A DNA stretch of 64,000 bases, taken from contig DKPV01000085.1 of NCBI GenBank assembly GCA_002471375.1, positions 1 to 64,000 on the forward strand, given 5' to 3'. Source of the stretch: Flavobacteriales bacterium UBA7325. GTDB taxonomy: Bacteria; Bacteroidota; Bacteroidia; Flavobacteriales_D; Crocinitomicaceae. Made by a program: the position numbers and the translations under genes. Below the pieces are notes generated by a model. That model had not been told where the DNA came from, did not search any database, and saw nothing but the letters and a program-made list of their open reading frames with translations. This document shows positions 8,300 through 17,389 of this stretch, one piece after another; within the stretch, counting starts at the first letter, position 1, and every line of letters starts with the position of its first letter.

Positions 8300-9998
8300 G
8301 CAAGGAAGGATAGGATTGTTGATCGGAATCATTTGCTTTATGCTTTTGATGGTATGGTTATTCTCTTCAGGCGAAGGTTTGGATAACCCTGATGCACCTG
8401 TAAAAAAGGTATCGTTCGTCTCCTCAAATTGGAATAAGAAATACCTATTGGATGATAAAAACCCTTTGGGCTTATATATGTTTACTGCACTTGCACAATC
8501 GCATTTGGACACGAACAAACACATTGAAGTGGTCGAAGATTGGATTGGGCTAGATTCAATTACGGATGCAGATGAAAATCCTAAAACATACATGTTCGTT
8601 GGGAATATATTTCAGTTGAAAAACAAGGAAATGGATTCAATCTTAAGCGACGTTCATGAAGGTTCTGAGCTTTTTCTAGCCTTTGAAAACCTCACTGAAA
8701 ATCTATTCCCAAAGCTCTTCAATTCATTTGAGTACCGATCAGACTATTCTGAAGAAGTAAATGTATTTGTTGAGAACAAGAAATTCAACATGATCAATTT
8801 GTATCAGAATGACACTATTGCGAAAGATTGGTGGGCGTTTGGTGAACTTGATTTCGATGAAGAGTATGTGGGACTTTCCTCATTTATGGAAATGCCGAAT
8901 TTTGTTCGTGTTAAGCATGGAAAAGGATTCGTTTATTTACATGCCACTCCAAGCATGTTTCAAAATTATCAGGTAAAAAGAATACCCGGCTTTAAGTACG
9001 CCGCATATTGTCTGAATAACATTCCAAGAGACAATGATATCTACATGCTTGAGCTCGGTAGAAGGAGCGACGATTATGGAAACTATGATACCGATGATCA
9101 AAGTGGCAAAGACCTCAAGAACGACGATAGCTACTTGCAGTTAATCTTTAAGAATCCTACGCTTTTAATAGCGCTGTTGCTGACAATCTTAGGATTGATT
9201 CTGTTCATTATTTTCCGTTCAAAAAGAACTCGTCCGATTGTTCAGTTTATTCCTAAGCGCAAGGATATGACGCTTGCTTTTGCAGAAACAATTACATCAA
9301 TCTACTTTGCGAAAAGAAATCCATACGGTCTGTTACAGGTCCAAAAGAAAAACTTCTATGATACGGTTCATCGTTACTTCTTTGTTGACCTGTACCATCG
9401 AGTAGGGGATCGTGAGTTATTGATATTAGCCGAGAAGAGCGATACGGATATTCAAGAAATCAAAAAACTTGTTCAGGCCTATGAAACAAAAGAGGCAAGT
9501 CAGGTTTCAGAGCAGTTTGTTGCTCAAATCACCAAGGAGAAGTATCAATTCTATCGCAGAGTTGGAATTATATCGGATGACTTCAATGACCGATTACAAG
9601 CACAGGAAATGGTCTTCAAAAGATCAATGTGGTTACCATCATTGTATATCCTAGGAGGGATAGCCTTGATTCTTATTGGCCTGTATCTCCTCGTTAGTGC
9701 AGCAGGGATAGGTATTGTTTTATGGCCAATTGGTTCCGTGCTGCTTGTGCTCGGAATCTTGAGACTTTCTAAACCATACCTGATAGTATCAAAGGATAAG
9801 ATTATACACTATACAACTTTTGCTCAAAAGAAGGAGTTTCACAGACCGGATTTGCTCAATGTGGAAAGTAGAAAAACGGGCGTTATTATTACTTTTAGAA
9901 ACAACAACTCACTGATTATTAATTATTGGGACTTAAGCAATTTCGACCGCAAACAGTTCGAGCGCTTTATATCCAAACTTCATATGAACGACTTATGA
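8292..9998 (+). CDS. DUF4350 protein with extra C-terminal membrane/PH-like domain
   Basis: The 568-residue product overlaps the DUF4129 gene by eight bases. It has an N-terminal helix (IGLLIGIICFMLLMVWLF), an extracytoplasmic DUF4350 domain (about residues 35-280, with LDDKNPLGLYMFTAL and GKGFVYLHATPSMF), a helix at about 290-308, then a cytoplasmic helical part. Beyond the usual end of DUF4350 proteins there is a helical hairpin (about 450-495) and a C-terminal beta-rich segment (YLIVSKDKIIHYTTF, then GVIITFRNNNSLIINYW) that resembles a bacterial PH-like domain. The fold resembles GldG/ABC auxiliary proteins. It sits between DUF4129 and MoxR genes and is probably a membrane client or partner of the MoxR-DUF58 module. 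Confidence 0.82.
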   Translation: MSKQGRIGLLIGIICFMLLMVWLFSSGEGLDNPDAPVKKVSFVSSNWNKKYLLDDKNPLGLYMFTALAQSHLDTNKHIEVVEDWIGLDSITDADENPKTYMFVGNIFQLKNKEMDSILSDVHEGSELFLAFENLTENLFPKLFNSFEYRSDYSEEVNVFVENKKFNMINLYQNDTIAKDWWAFGELDFDEEYVGLSSFMEMPNFVRVKHGKGFVYLHATPSMFQNYQVKRIPGFKYAAYCLNNIPRDNDIYMLELGRRSDDYGNYDTDDQSGKDLKNDDSYLQLIFKNPTLLIALLLTILGLILFIIFRSKRTRPIVQFIPKRKDMTLAFAETITSIYFAKRNPYGLLQVQKKNFYDTVHRYFFVDLYHRVGDRELLILAEKSDTDIQEIKKLVQAYETKEASQVSEQFVAQITKEKYQFYRRVGIISDDFNDRLQAQEMVFKRSMWLPSLYILGGIALILIGLYLLVSAAGIGIVLWPIGSVLLVLGILRLSKPYLIVSKDKIIHYTTFAQKKEFHRPDLLNVESRKTGVIITFRNNNSLIINYWDLSNFDRKQFERFISKLHMNDL

Positions 9999-11131
9999 TA
10001 GACGAAAACAATCCAGAGAACACAGACAAAAAGGATGATCACTCATCTTATATGCCAACCAATGATGATGTTAAAAAGACTCCTGAAGAGGAATTGGAAG
10101 AGTTAACCGAGGAATCAGTGACTCCAATTGTGGAATCATCTGCTCCTACGACAGAATCATACGGTTTTGAAAGAAAGAATACAGAGCTTTTATGGGTGGC
10201 CCAAAAAGTGAATGATGTTCGCAACGAATTAGCGAAATACATCATCGGTCAAGTCGAGATGGTTGATTTATTGATGACGGGTATTTTTGCAAATGGACAC
10301 ATTCTTTTAGAGGGAGTTCCTGGAGTGGCAAAAACATTATCGGCGAAAGTTTTGGCTAAGTCGCTTAACGTGGACTTTGCAAGGATTCAATTCACACCGG
10401 ACATGATGCCTTCTGATGTAATTGGAACATCTGTGTTTAACATGAAGGATACTTCGTTCACCTTTAAGAAAGGACCAATTTTCTCGAACATTGTGTTGAT
10501 TGATGAGATTAACCGAGCACCTGCGAAGACTCAAGCAGCGCTGTTTGAGGTGATGGAAGAACGTCAAATTACCTATGATGGAGAGTGCTACAAGATGGGG
10601 TTCCCGTTCTTAATTGTTGCAACACAAAATCCGATTGATCAAGAAGGAACGTACAATCTTCCAGAAGCCCAATTGGATAGATTCTTGTTTAAAATCAAAC
10701 TCGATTATCCTGAACTTCATGAAGAAGAGGAAATTTTGCAACGCTACAAAAACAACATTAAAACACCGACTCTCGATGACATCTTAGCAGTATTCAGCGC
10801 TAGTGACATTGAGAAGATTCAAATGGAAGTTGAGAAAATAATTGTAGAAGATAATTTGGTAAAATATATCGCTGCAATAACTCATAAAACAAGAAATCAC
10901 GGAAAAATATACTTAGGTGGTTCGCCTAGAGCATCACTTTCAATCATTCGAGCATCCAAGGCGATAGCTGCTATCCGTGGGCGTGATTTTGTAACACCAG
11001 AAGATATTCAATATGTAGCCGTCCATGTGATGAACCATCGATTGATCTTAACTCCTGAGGCAGAAATGGAAGGTGTACGTGTAGAGGATGTAGTAGATGA
11101 AATCGTGAAAACAATCGAAGTACCAAGATAA
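9995..11131 (+). CDS. MoxR-family AAA+ ATPase
   Basis: The start is the ATG at 9995, which overlaps the preceding stop (ATGA) and gives MIDENNPENT; an in-frame extension to 9926 lies within the DUF4350 gene. The 378-residue protein has an acidic N-terminal extension of about 60 residues, Walker A (EGVPGVAKT, with Ala before Lys as in many Bacteroidota MoxR), Walker B (IVLIDEINRAPAKTQ), sensor 1 (IVATQNPIDQEGTYNLPEA) and a C-terminal lid (SPRASLSIIRASKAIA). MoxR ATPases act as chaperone-like partners for von Willebrand A proteins; the DUF58/vWA protein is encoded nine bases downstream. Substrate unknown. Confidence 0.93.
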   Translation: MIDENNPENTDKKDDHSSYMPTNDDVKKTPEEELEELTEESVTPIVESSAPTTESYGFERKNTELLWVAQKVNDVRNELAKYIIGQVEMVDLLMTGIFANGHILLEGVPGVAKTLSAKVLAKSLNVDFARIQFTPDMMPSDVIGTSVFNMKDTSFTFKKGPIFSNIVLIDEINRAPAKTQAALFEVMEERQITYDGECYKMGFPFLIVATQNPIDQEGTYNLPEAQLDRFLFKIKLDYPELHEEEEILQRYKNNIKTPTLDDILAVFSASDIEKIQMEVEKIIVEDNLVKYIAAITHKTRNHGKIYLGGSPRASLSIIRASKAIAAIRGRDFVTPEDIQYVAVHVMNHRLILTPEAEMEGVRVEDVVDEIVKTIEVPR

Positions 11132-11140
11132 TAAGGTCTA

Positions 11141-12472
11141 TTGAAAACACTAGGTAATATATATTTAACCAGATGGTTTTTTGCAGTGTTCGGCGCTGTG
11201 ATCGTCTTGTATGTTGTGACATACTCAATTCCGTCCCTACAATTTGTAGCGAATGTCGTTTTGGCTTCAATGTTTGGGCTGACGCTTATTGATGTATTGC
11301 TAGTATTTTCAGCAAAAGAACCATTATCCGTTCAACGGAATGTGAATAGCCGCCTTAATCTTGGGGATGACAATCCTGTTTCATTGATTGTAACCAACGA
11401 AACAAGTCAAGTCATTAATTTCACAATGATCGAGGGTTACCCTGTGGAAATGCAAGATCGGTCGACTGAGTTGACTGGAACATTGATGGGAGGTTCTAGC
11501 AAGGAGTTCAAGTATATTTTTACTCCAAAATCAAGAGGAACTTTTTTATTTGGCGATGTATTCATTATAATTCGTTCAATATTCTTCATGGCTTCTAGAA
11601 GAGTGGACATTAACATTTCTCAGGAAATAGACGTTTACCCATCGGTGTTACAAATGAAGAAATACGAACTTTTAGTATTTCAACAGCAGAAAACGAGTGT
11701 CGGAATTAAGAAGATTCGTCGACTCGGAAATAATAGTGAGTTCGAACAGATCAAGAATTATATTCAGGGCGACGAACCTAAATGGATCAACTGGAAAGCA
11801 ACAAGCCGAAGAAACGAGCTAATGGTTAATCAGTACCAAGAAGAAAAGTCTCAAAGTATCTATTGTATAATTGACAAGAGTCGAAGTATGCAGATGGAGT
11901 TCAATGGACTCTCTCTCCTTGATCATTCAATTAATTCATCGTTAGTATTTTCGAATATTGCACTCCGAAAAAGTGATAAAGCAGGTCTCATTACTTTCTC
12001 TGATAAAATCGGAACACTAATTCCCGCAGAAAGAGGAGGTGCTCAGATGCGTTTGATCCAGGAGTCACTTTTTAATCAGAAAACGCTTTATAAGGAAGGT
12101 AATTACGATGTTTTATACCAATCGATTCGTCGAACAGTAAAGTCACGATCTTTGTTGATGTTGTTTACCAACTTTGAAACTGAATTCGCAATGCGTAGGG
12201 CTATACCAATGCTTCGAAGATTAAATCAGAAGCATGTGCTGGTAGTAGTGTTTTTCCAGAATAGCGACCTGCAAGATTTAGCATACGAGCCATCGAAATC
12301 GATTCAAGATGTCTATCAGTCTACAGTGGCCGAGCGTATGATTTCAATGAAGTCAAGAATAGCTCGTGAGCTCAGAAAGAATGGAATTCAGACAGTATTA
12401 ACGTTACCTGAAGAATTGTCGATTAATACAATTAATAAGTACTTGGAATTAAAGGCGAAGGGATCTATCTAG
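11141..12472 (+). CDS. DUF58 / vWA-like membrane protein
   Basis: This 443-residue protein uses a TTG start nine bases after the MoxR gene. Two N-terminal helices (about residues 10-28 and 32-56) are followed by a beta-rich region and the DUF58 core: GDEPKWINWKATSRRNEL (about residues 210-227) followed by a von Willebrand A-type metal-binding signature, IDKSRSMQM (DxSxS), then GLITFSDKIG. DUF58 proteins are the regular partners of MoxR ATPases. It closes the five-gene operon. A weak GAAGTA/TACTTC dyad (12473-12495) lies between it and the converging glycosyltransferase gene. Confidence 0.9.
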   Translation: MKTLGNIYLTRWFFAVFGAVIVLYVVTYSIPSLQFVANVVLASMFGLTLIDVLLVFSAKEPLSVQRNVNSRLNLGDDNPVSLIVTNETSQVINFTMIEGYPVEMQDRSTELTGTLMGGSSKEFKYIFTPKSRGTFLFGDVFIIIRSIFFMASRRVDINISQEIDVYPSVLQMKKYELLVFQQQKTSVGIKKIRRLGNNSEFEQIKNYIQGDEPKWINWKATSRRNELMVNQYQEEKSQSIYCIIDKSRSMQMEFNGLSLLDHSINSSLVFSNIALRKSDKAGLITFSDKIGTLIPAERGGAQMRLIQESLFNQKTLYKEGNYDVLYQSIRRTVKSRSLLMLFTNFETEFAMRRAIPMLRRLNQKHVLVVVFFQNSDLQDLAYEPSKSIQDVYQSTVAERMISMKSRIARELRKNGIQTVLTLPEELSINTINKYLELKAKGSI

Positions 12473-12488
12473 GAAGTAGATAGTGTGA

Positions 12489-13226
12489 TTACTTCTTCTT
12501 AGTAGCTCTTCTCGAAAAGACGTTGTATTTAACAATCGAATAGATCGCTCTAAAACCATCTTTCCAACCTATCTTCTTACCCTCTTCATAGGTTCTCCCA
12601 TAATAGGAGATACCGATTTCGTAGATACGTAGTTTTTTATTTCGAGCCAATTTTGCAGTAAGCTCTGGTTCGAAACCAAAACGCTTCTCTTTAAGGTATA
12701 GACCTTGTGCTATTTCAGTATTGATAAGCTTATAGCATGTTTCCATGTCTGTAAGGTTCAAATTCGTGAACATGTTTGACAGATTCGTCAAGAACTTGTT
12801 TCCACGCGAGTGCCAATAGAATAATATTCGGTGTGGCTTATTTCCTAAAAACCGTGATCCGTAAACAACGTCAGCAAAGCCCTCAAGTACAGGTTGCAAC
12901 AATTCATTGTATTCTCGAGGATCGTACTCTAAATCTGCATCCTGAACAACCAAGTACTCACCAGTAGCAAGTTCGATTCCTCTGTGAATCGCAGCCCCTT
13001 TACCCATATTCTTAGGTTGCTGATGTAGCTGAATATTCATTTCCGGATGAGCCGCGACATATTTTTCAAGTACTGCAAATGTATCGTCAGTCGAACAGTC
13101 ATTCACAATAATTATCTCTTTCTCGATTCCATTCATCAGCTCAACGTCACCAATTTTATCCAAAATGAGGTGAATGGTCGCTGATTCATTGTATGCAGGA
13201 ATCAAGATGGAAAGCTTTGAAATCAT
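12489..13226 (-). CDS. GT2 glycosyltransferase, dolichyl-phosphate mannose synthase-like
   Basis: This 245-residue cytoplasmic enzyme has a GT2 fold: SILIPAYNES at residues 6-15, EIIIVNDCSTDDT around 38-50, NMGKGAAIHRG, and the metal-binding motif VVQDADLEYDP near residue 95. GFEPELTAKLAR and the basic tail are shared with DPM1/undecaprenyl-phosphate sugar synthases. It would transfer a sugar from a nucleotide to a polyprenyl phosphate, making a donor for GT39-type membrane transferases, one of which lies a few genes away (15572-17236). It has no membrane helices of its own. The exact sugar is unknown. Confidence 0.87.
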   Translation of the reverse strand: MISKLSILIPAYNESATIHLILDKIGDVELMNGIEKEIIIVNDCSTDDTFAVLEKYVAAHPEMNIQLHQQPKNMGKGAAIHRGIELATGEYLVVQDADLEYDPREYNELLQPVLEGFADVVYGSRFLGNKPHRILFYWHSRGNKFLTNLSNMFTNLNLTDMETCYKLINTEIAQGLYLKEKRFGFEPELTAKLARNKKLRIYEIGISYYGRTYEEGKKIGWKDGFRAIYSIVKYNVFSRRATKKK

Positions 13227-13337
13227 ATCCTTATATTAGGTCGGCGCAAATTACGACTATTTACTGAGATCGCAATTTTGGCTTAATGCTTGTGACTTTT
13301 CATTTTATTCGCATTATATAGAAACAAACAATCACCT

Positions 13338-13922
13338 ATGAGAAATTTAACCATCCTATTATTAGCGATTTGTTCCTTTTACGCCTGCGCTCAATCTGAT
13401 CCAGATCAAGTGTTAACAGCAAATGACGAAGAGCCTCAATTATCGTTACAAGAAATCACTAGAAATGGTGGATTTCAAAAAAAAGATTTGAAAATACTTA
13501 TAGATAAATCAGCTTACACTTTGCAAGTATTTTACAAAGACTCTTTACTAATAACTTATCCATGCGTGTTTGGCTTCAACGAGATTGATGACAAGCACCA
13601 AGAAGGTGATGGATGCACTCCAGAGGGTGAATTCGGAATTAGAAGCATGTACCCACACAAGAGTTGGTCTTATTTTATTTGGGTCGATTACCCCAACGAA
13701 GAATCGTGGAGACGTTTTAGGGCTCGCCGTGCAGACGGTACTATTGAAGATGGTGCAACTATTGGCGGCGAAATTGGAATACACGGTGTTCCTGAAGGCG
13801 CAGATGATTTAATCTCTTCACGGACAAATTGGACTTTGGGGTGTATTTCCTTGACGAATAAAGATGTTACAGATCTCTACAAGTCTATTAATAAGTACAC
13901 AACAATGGAAATTGTCCCATAG
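13338..13922 (+). CDS. L,D-transpeptidase (YkuD family), secreted or lipoprotein
   Basis: This 194-residue protein begins MRNLTILLLAICSFYACAQ, a signal peptide whose YAC could be an atypical lipobox. The YkuD domain covers about residues 50-193: LKILIDKSAYTLQVF at the start, EGDGCTPEGEFGI, then the catalytic His in IGIHGVPEG and the catalytic Cys in TLGCISLTN. Enzymes of this type cross-link peptidoglycan or attach proteins to it, acting in the periplasm. It lies between divergent and convergent neighbours and seems monocistronic. The domain is complete and key residues are present. Confidence 0.88.
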   Translation: MRNLTILLLAICSFYACAQSDPDQVLTANDEEPQLSLQEITRNGGFQKKDLKILIDKSAYTLQVFYKDSLLITYPCVFGFNEIDDKHQEGDGCTPEGEFGIRSMYPHKSWSYFIWVDYPNEESWRRFRARRADGTIEDGATIGGEIGIHGVPEGADDLISSRTNWTLGCISLTNKDVTDLYKSINKYTTMEIVP

Positions 13923-13965
13923 CAGGAGTTCATTCCAAACTATATACGAAATTCGATGATTAAAT

Positions 13966-13973
13966 TATCTTTG
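13966..13973 (+). promoter_or_regulatory. Candidate -7 promoter box for the acyl-CoA carboxylase gene
   Basis: TATCTTTG matches TAnnTTTG exactly and lies 27 bases before the ATG at 14000, a usual distance. No clear TTTG -33 element was found. Confidence 0.4.
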
Positions 13974-13999
13974 TCCTGATAATATTAAAGCCAGCGATC

Positions 14000-15541
14000 A
14001 TGGACAAAAATCAACAGTTAATTGATAAGCGAGCTGCTTCAAAATTAGGAGGTGGTGCGGATAGAATAGAACGTCAACACGAGAAGGGTAAGCTTACCGC
14101 TCGCGAACGAATCCTATTGTTGATGGATGAAGGGTCGTTTCAGGAAATTGGAATGTTTGTCGAGCATCAATCCACTGCATTTGGTTTAGATAAGAATAAA
14201 TTTCCTGGAGATGGTGTGGTTACCGGTTATGGAACTATACACGGTCGTCCCATTTACGTTTTCTCTCAAGATTTCACGGTTCTCGGTGGTTCACTTTCGA
14301 AAACTCACGCAGATAAGATTTGCCGTGTGATGGATCTTGCAATGAAAAATGGAGCACCGCTAATTGGCTTGAATGATTCAGGAGGAGCACGAATTCAAGA
14401 GGGTGTGGTTTCCTTAGCTGGATATGCAGATATCTTTTATAGAAATACCAAGGCATCAGGCGTTATTCCTCAATTGAGTGTCGTGATGGGGCCATGTGCT
14501 GGTGGAGCAGTTTATTCTCCGGCATTGACTGATTTTATTTTCATGGTTGAAGACACATCTTATATGTTTGTCACAGGTCCTAATGTTGTAAAAACAGTGA
14601 CGCATGAAGAAGTTTCTTCAGAAGATTTAGGGGGTGCTAAAACGCACGCCGAGAAATCAGGAGTCAATCATTTTACAGCAGCGAATGATGTTGAGGTGAT
14701 CAAACAAGTGCGAGATATTTTAACGTACATGCCACAAAACTCGCAAGAATTAGCGCCGAATCCTTCGCAATTTGAATTTAGTGAAGCGAAGAATAGCGCA
14801 ATTAAATCGATCCTACCTGATAACAGTAACTTGCCATACGACATGGTAAAAGTTCTTGATGCAATTATCGATGACAATTCGTTTAGAGAAGTGCACGCTG
14901 ATTTTGCAAAGAATATTGTAGTTGGCTTCGCTCGATTGGAGGGTAAAACGGTCGGAGTAATCGCAAATCAACCTTCTGTTATGGCAGGAGTTTTAGATAT
15001 TGATGCATCAAGAAAAGGAGCACGATTCGTGCGATTCTGTGATGCATTTAATATTCCGCTGATGGTGCTCGAAGATGTGCCGGGATTCTTACCTGGAACT
15101 GAGCAGGAATGGAACGGAATTATCACTCATGGAGCAAAATTACTCTATGCTTTCTCAGAAGCAACAGTTCCTAGAATTACGGTGATAACTCGTAAGGCAT
15201 ACGGTGGAGCATTTGATGTAATGAACTCTAAAAGTATTGGAGCAGATTTCAATTTTGCATGGCCTACTGCCGAAATTGCGGTGATGGGAGCGAAAGGTGC
15301 AGCTGAAATCATTTTCAAAAGAGAGATTAAGTCTTCTGATGATCCTGCGGCGAAGTGGACGGAGAAAGAAACGGAATATGCAGCTGAGTTTGCGAATCCG
15401 TATCGCGCAGCCGAGCGAGGAATTGTTGATGAAGTAATTCTACCTGAGGAGACTAGATCAAAGTTGATTCTAGCATTTAAAATGTTGGAGAATAAATCTG
15501 AATCACAACCGAAAAGGAAACATGGAAATATCCCTATGTAG
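14000..15541 (+). CDS. Acyl-CoA carboxylase beta (carboxyltransferase) subunit, propionyl-CoA type
   Basis: The 513-residue product is a complete carboxyltransferase of the PccB/MmdA family. It starts with the family N-terminus (GGADRIERQHEKGKLTARER), has the acyl-CoA-binding GGARIQEGVVSLAGYADIF and GPCAGGAVYSPALTDF in the N half, and LEDVPGFLPG plus KAYGGAFDVMNSK in the C half. It transfers carboxyl from biotin to propionyl- or acetyl-CoA, or runs the reverse reaction in methylmalonyl-CoA decarboxylase. The biotin carboxylase and biotin carrier subunits are not beside it, so the substrate and complex cannot be settled here. It appears monocistronic. Confidence 0.92.
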   Translation: MDKNQQLIDKRAASKLGGGADRIERQHEKGKLTARERILLLMDEGSFQEIGMFVEHQSTAFGLDKNKFPGDGVVTGYGTIHGRPIYVFSQDFTVLGGSLSKTHADKICRVMDLAMKNGAPLIGLNDSGGARIQEGVVSLAGYADIFYRNTKASGVIPQLSVVMGPCAGGAVYSPALTDFIFMVEDTSYMFVTGPNVVKTVTHEEVSSEDLGGAKTHAEKSGVNHFTAANDVEVIKQVRDILTYMPQNSQELAPNPSQFEFSEAKNSAIKSILPDNSNLPYDMVKVLDAIIDDNSFREVHADFAKNIVVGFARLEGKTVGVIANQPSVMAGVLDIDASRKGARFVRFCDAFNIPLMVLEDVPGFLPGTEQEWNGIITHGAKLLYAFSEATVPRITVITRKAYGGAFDVMNSKSIGADFNFAWPTAEIAVMGAKGAAEIIFKREIKSSDDPAAKWTEKETEYAAEFANPYRAAERGIVDEVILPEETRSKLILAFKMLENKSESQPKRKHGNIPM

Positions 15542-15542
15542 T

Positions 15543-15568
15543 ATAGCTGTTTGCCCCAAACCGGCTAT
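15543..15568. terminator. Hairpin between converging genes
   Basis: ATAGCTG at 15543-15549 can pair with CGGCTAT at 15562-15568 (one G-T pair), with two more A-T pairs inside. There is no long T-run, so it may be only a weak bidirectional terminator between the carboxylase gene and the converging glycosyltransferase gene. Confidence 0.33.
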
Positions 15569-15571
15569 GGA

Positions 15572-17236
15572 TTAAATTCGTTCTAGTAAGTAGACTTTGT
15601 CTACGTTTTCTTCGCGCGTCTCCTTGTATAGGAATGGAATTTTCAATTGTGTTACTGGAAAATCGTTGAATTCTTTTACAAGTTTACAAGGCAGGTTATC
15701 GCGCTGAATTTTCTCATAGGTTTCCTCATTCGTATAGATCCACACACCAGATTCGAGACCTTCAATATCCCAGATATTGATACCTTCAGAAATCCCTTCT
15801 TGGTAGAAGTCTATTGAGTGCTCATGAACGTGTAAATAGACAAATTTGTCAAGTTCCGCACCTTTTTCCTTAATCATTCTCCCAACATTTCCACCTGCTT
15901 GATAGTCTCCAACTAGCTGTGGGTAGAAGTGAGACGCAAGTACAATATTGAATCCAATGATGGTAGTCATTGCACTAAAGAAGAGTCGATTCGTGAGTGA
16001 GTTTTGTTTGATGAAAAAGTACCACGAAAGTGCAAATAAGGCAACCAAAACAATTGGAAGAAAAATGTTCGTTGCCGGAAATAGTAATGTTAATGCAACG
16101 ACAATTACGATCCAAAAAAGTGAATTGAAAAAGCCTTGGACATATAAGAGCCAGTGCTGTTTATCTGTTAAGCCTAACAAGAACCTAGCAGCAAAAATAG
16201 CCGCAAAAGGGAAGGTAACGAAGATGTAATGGGGTAGCTTGAATCTAGATAGAGAAAGAGCGATAAAAATAACAAGGAAACCACCAAGCGAGATGTATTC
16301 CGGAGAATTCAATCTTTTGTTCTTAATAAATGCGATCAAACCTCCAGCTAAACTCAATATCAGGTAAAGAATCCAAGGTTGGAAGTCCCAAAGGATTGAA
16401 TGAAAAAAGAAGAAGAACCCTGAATCATCTTGCCAGGCGCTATCGCCAGTAATTCGACCAAAGCTTTGGGTCCAGTAAAAGAATTCTAGACCAGAAGGAC
16501 CTTGTAAATCATAAACGAATTTTTCAGGGTGAAGATCAAACTGCGTGTACAGACCGTAGGTCATAGGAGCGAGGAGGAGAACCACAATGATCAAGCCCAC
16601 AATCCACTGCCACTTGAAGATATGTTTCCATTCCTTCTTAATAATTAAATGAGTACCCAATGCCGCAGCGACTACTACAATCCCAATTGGGCCCTTGGCC
16701 AGCATTGCCAATCCAACTCCGACGAAACCGAGAATTAAATTTATCCAAGTAGAGCGCTGAACAAAGAGAATCAATTGCCAAACAGAAAAGATTACGAATG
16801 CGAGTAGACTAGTATCTGTTCTGACATCGTTGGTCATCAGAAACATTCCTTGTGTCGAAGAGAGGATGAGTGTAGCAAACAAAGCTGTCTTATGACAGTA
16901 AAATAATCGTGTAAACTTAAATGTACTGTATAGCCCAAGTAATGTAAGTAGAAGGGCCGGCAACTTGTACGCGAAATTGTTTACACCAAATATGAGGAAG
17001 CTGACAGAAGACATCCAAAAGGAAAGCGGCGGTTTGTCCAGGTAATCCATATTCCTATGATAGACCTCGAGGTAACTGCCATTCATGGACATTTCCATGG
17101 AAATTGAAGCGTATTGAGCCGCATCTACATCCATGACATCGATAAATAAATTAAAGCCATAGATTACTAGAATACCCGTAAAAACGAGTAAATACTTGTT
17201 CTGATCAAGGAAATGTAACAATCGACTTTGCTGCAT
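15572..17236 (-). CDS. GT39-family membrane glycosyltransferase (ArnT/PMT-like)
   Basis: The 554-residue protein has about 11-12 membrane helices. The first loop has the family hallmark MDVDAAQYASISMEM followed by YLDKPPLSFW (residues about 32-72), where the acidic residue acts as catalytic base. A further loop has TNDVRTDTSLL. These enzymes transfer a sugar from a polyprenyl phosphate to lipid A or another surface molecule on the outer face of the inner membrane. The C-terminal ~110 residues form a soluble domain. The DPM1-like synthase at 12489-13226 could supply its donor. Monocistronic; acceptor unknown. Confidence 0.87.
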   Translation of the reverse strand: MQQSRLLHFLDQNKYLLVFTGILVIYGFNLFIDVMDVDAAQYASISMEMSMNGSYLEVYHRNMDYLDKPPLSFWMSSVSFLIFGVNNFAYKLPALLLTLLGLYSTFKFTRLFYCHKTALFATLILSSTQGMFLMTNDVRTDTSLLAFVIFSVWQLILFVQRSTWINLILGFVGVGLAMLAKGPIGIVVVAAALGTHLIIKKEWKHIFKWQWIVGLIIVVLLLAPMTYGLYTQFDLHPEKFVYDLQGPSGLEFFYWTQSFGRITGDSAWQDDSGFFFFFHSILWDFQPWILYLILSLAGGLIAFIKNKRLNSPEYISLGGFLVIFIALSLSRFKLPHYIFVTFPFAAIFAARFLLGLTDKQHWLLYVQGFFNSLFWIVIVVALTLLFPATNIFLPIVLVALFALSWYFFIKQNSLTNRLFFSAMTTIIGFNIVLASHFYPQLVGDYQAGGNVGRMIKEKGAELDKFVYLHVHEHSIDFYQEGISEGINIWDIEGLESGVWIYTNEETYEKIQRDNLPCKLVKEFNDFPVTQLKIPFLYKETREENVDKVYLLERI

Positions 17237-17363
17237 AATATCCAGAGGGATATGAGGAACGAAATTAAGAGTAATAGTTAATTCGCAGGATTGAATAGAT
17301 TAATAATCATCTATTTCCCTTCAAACTATCGCAAATTCAAGCTCTAAGCATGTAAGAAATCCC

Positions 17364-17371
17364 TATTTTTG
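17364..17371 (+). promoter_or_regulatory. Candidate -7 promoter box for aspS
   Basis: TATTTTTG matches TAnnTTTG and ends 18 bases before the aspS ATG. A matching -33 box is not evident. The predicted leader is short, about a dozen bases. Confidence 0.4.
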
Positions 17372-17389
17372 CAGGAATAATTTAGATAC

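Noticed and set aside
12473..12495. GAAGTA/TACTTC dyad as a terminator
   Set aside because: Stem of six weak pairs with an 11-base loop and no T-run; too weak to list as a terminator.
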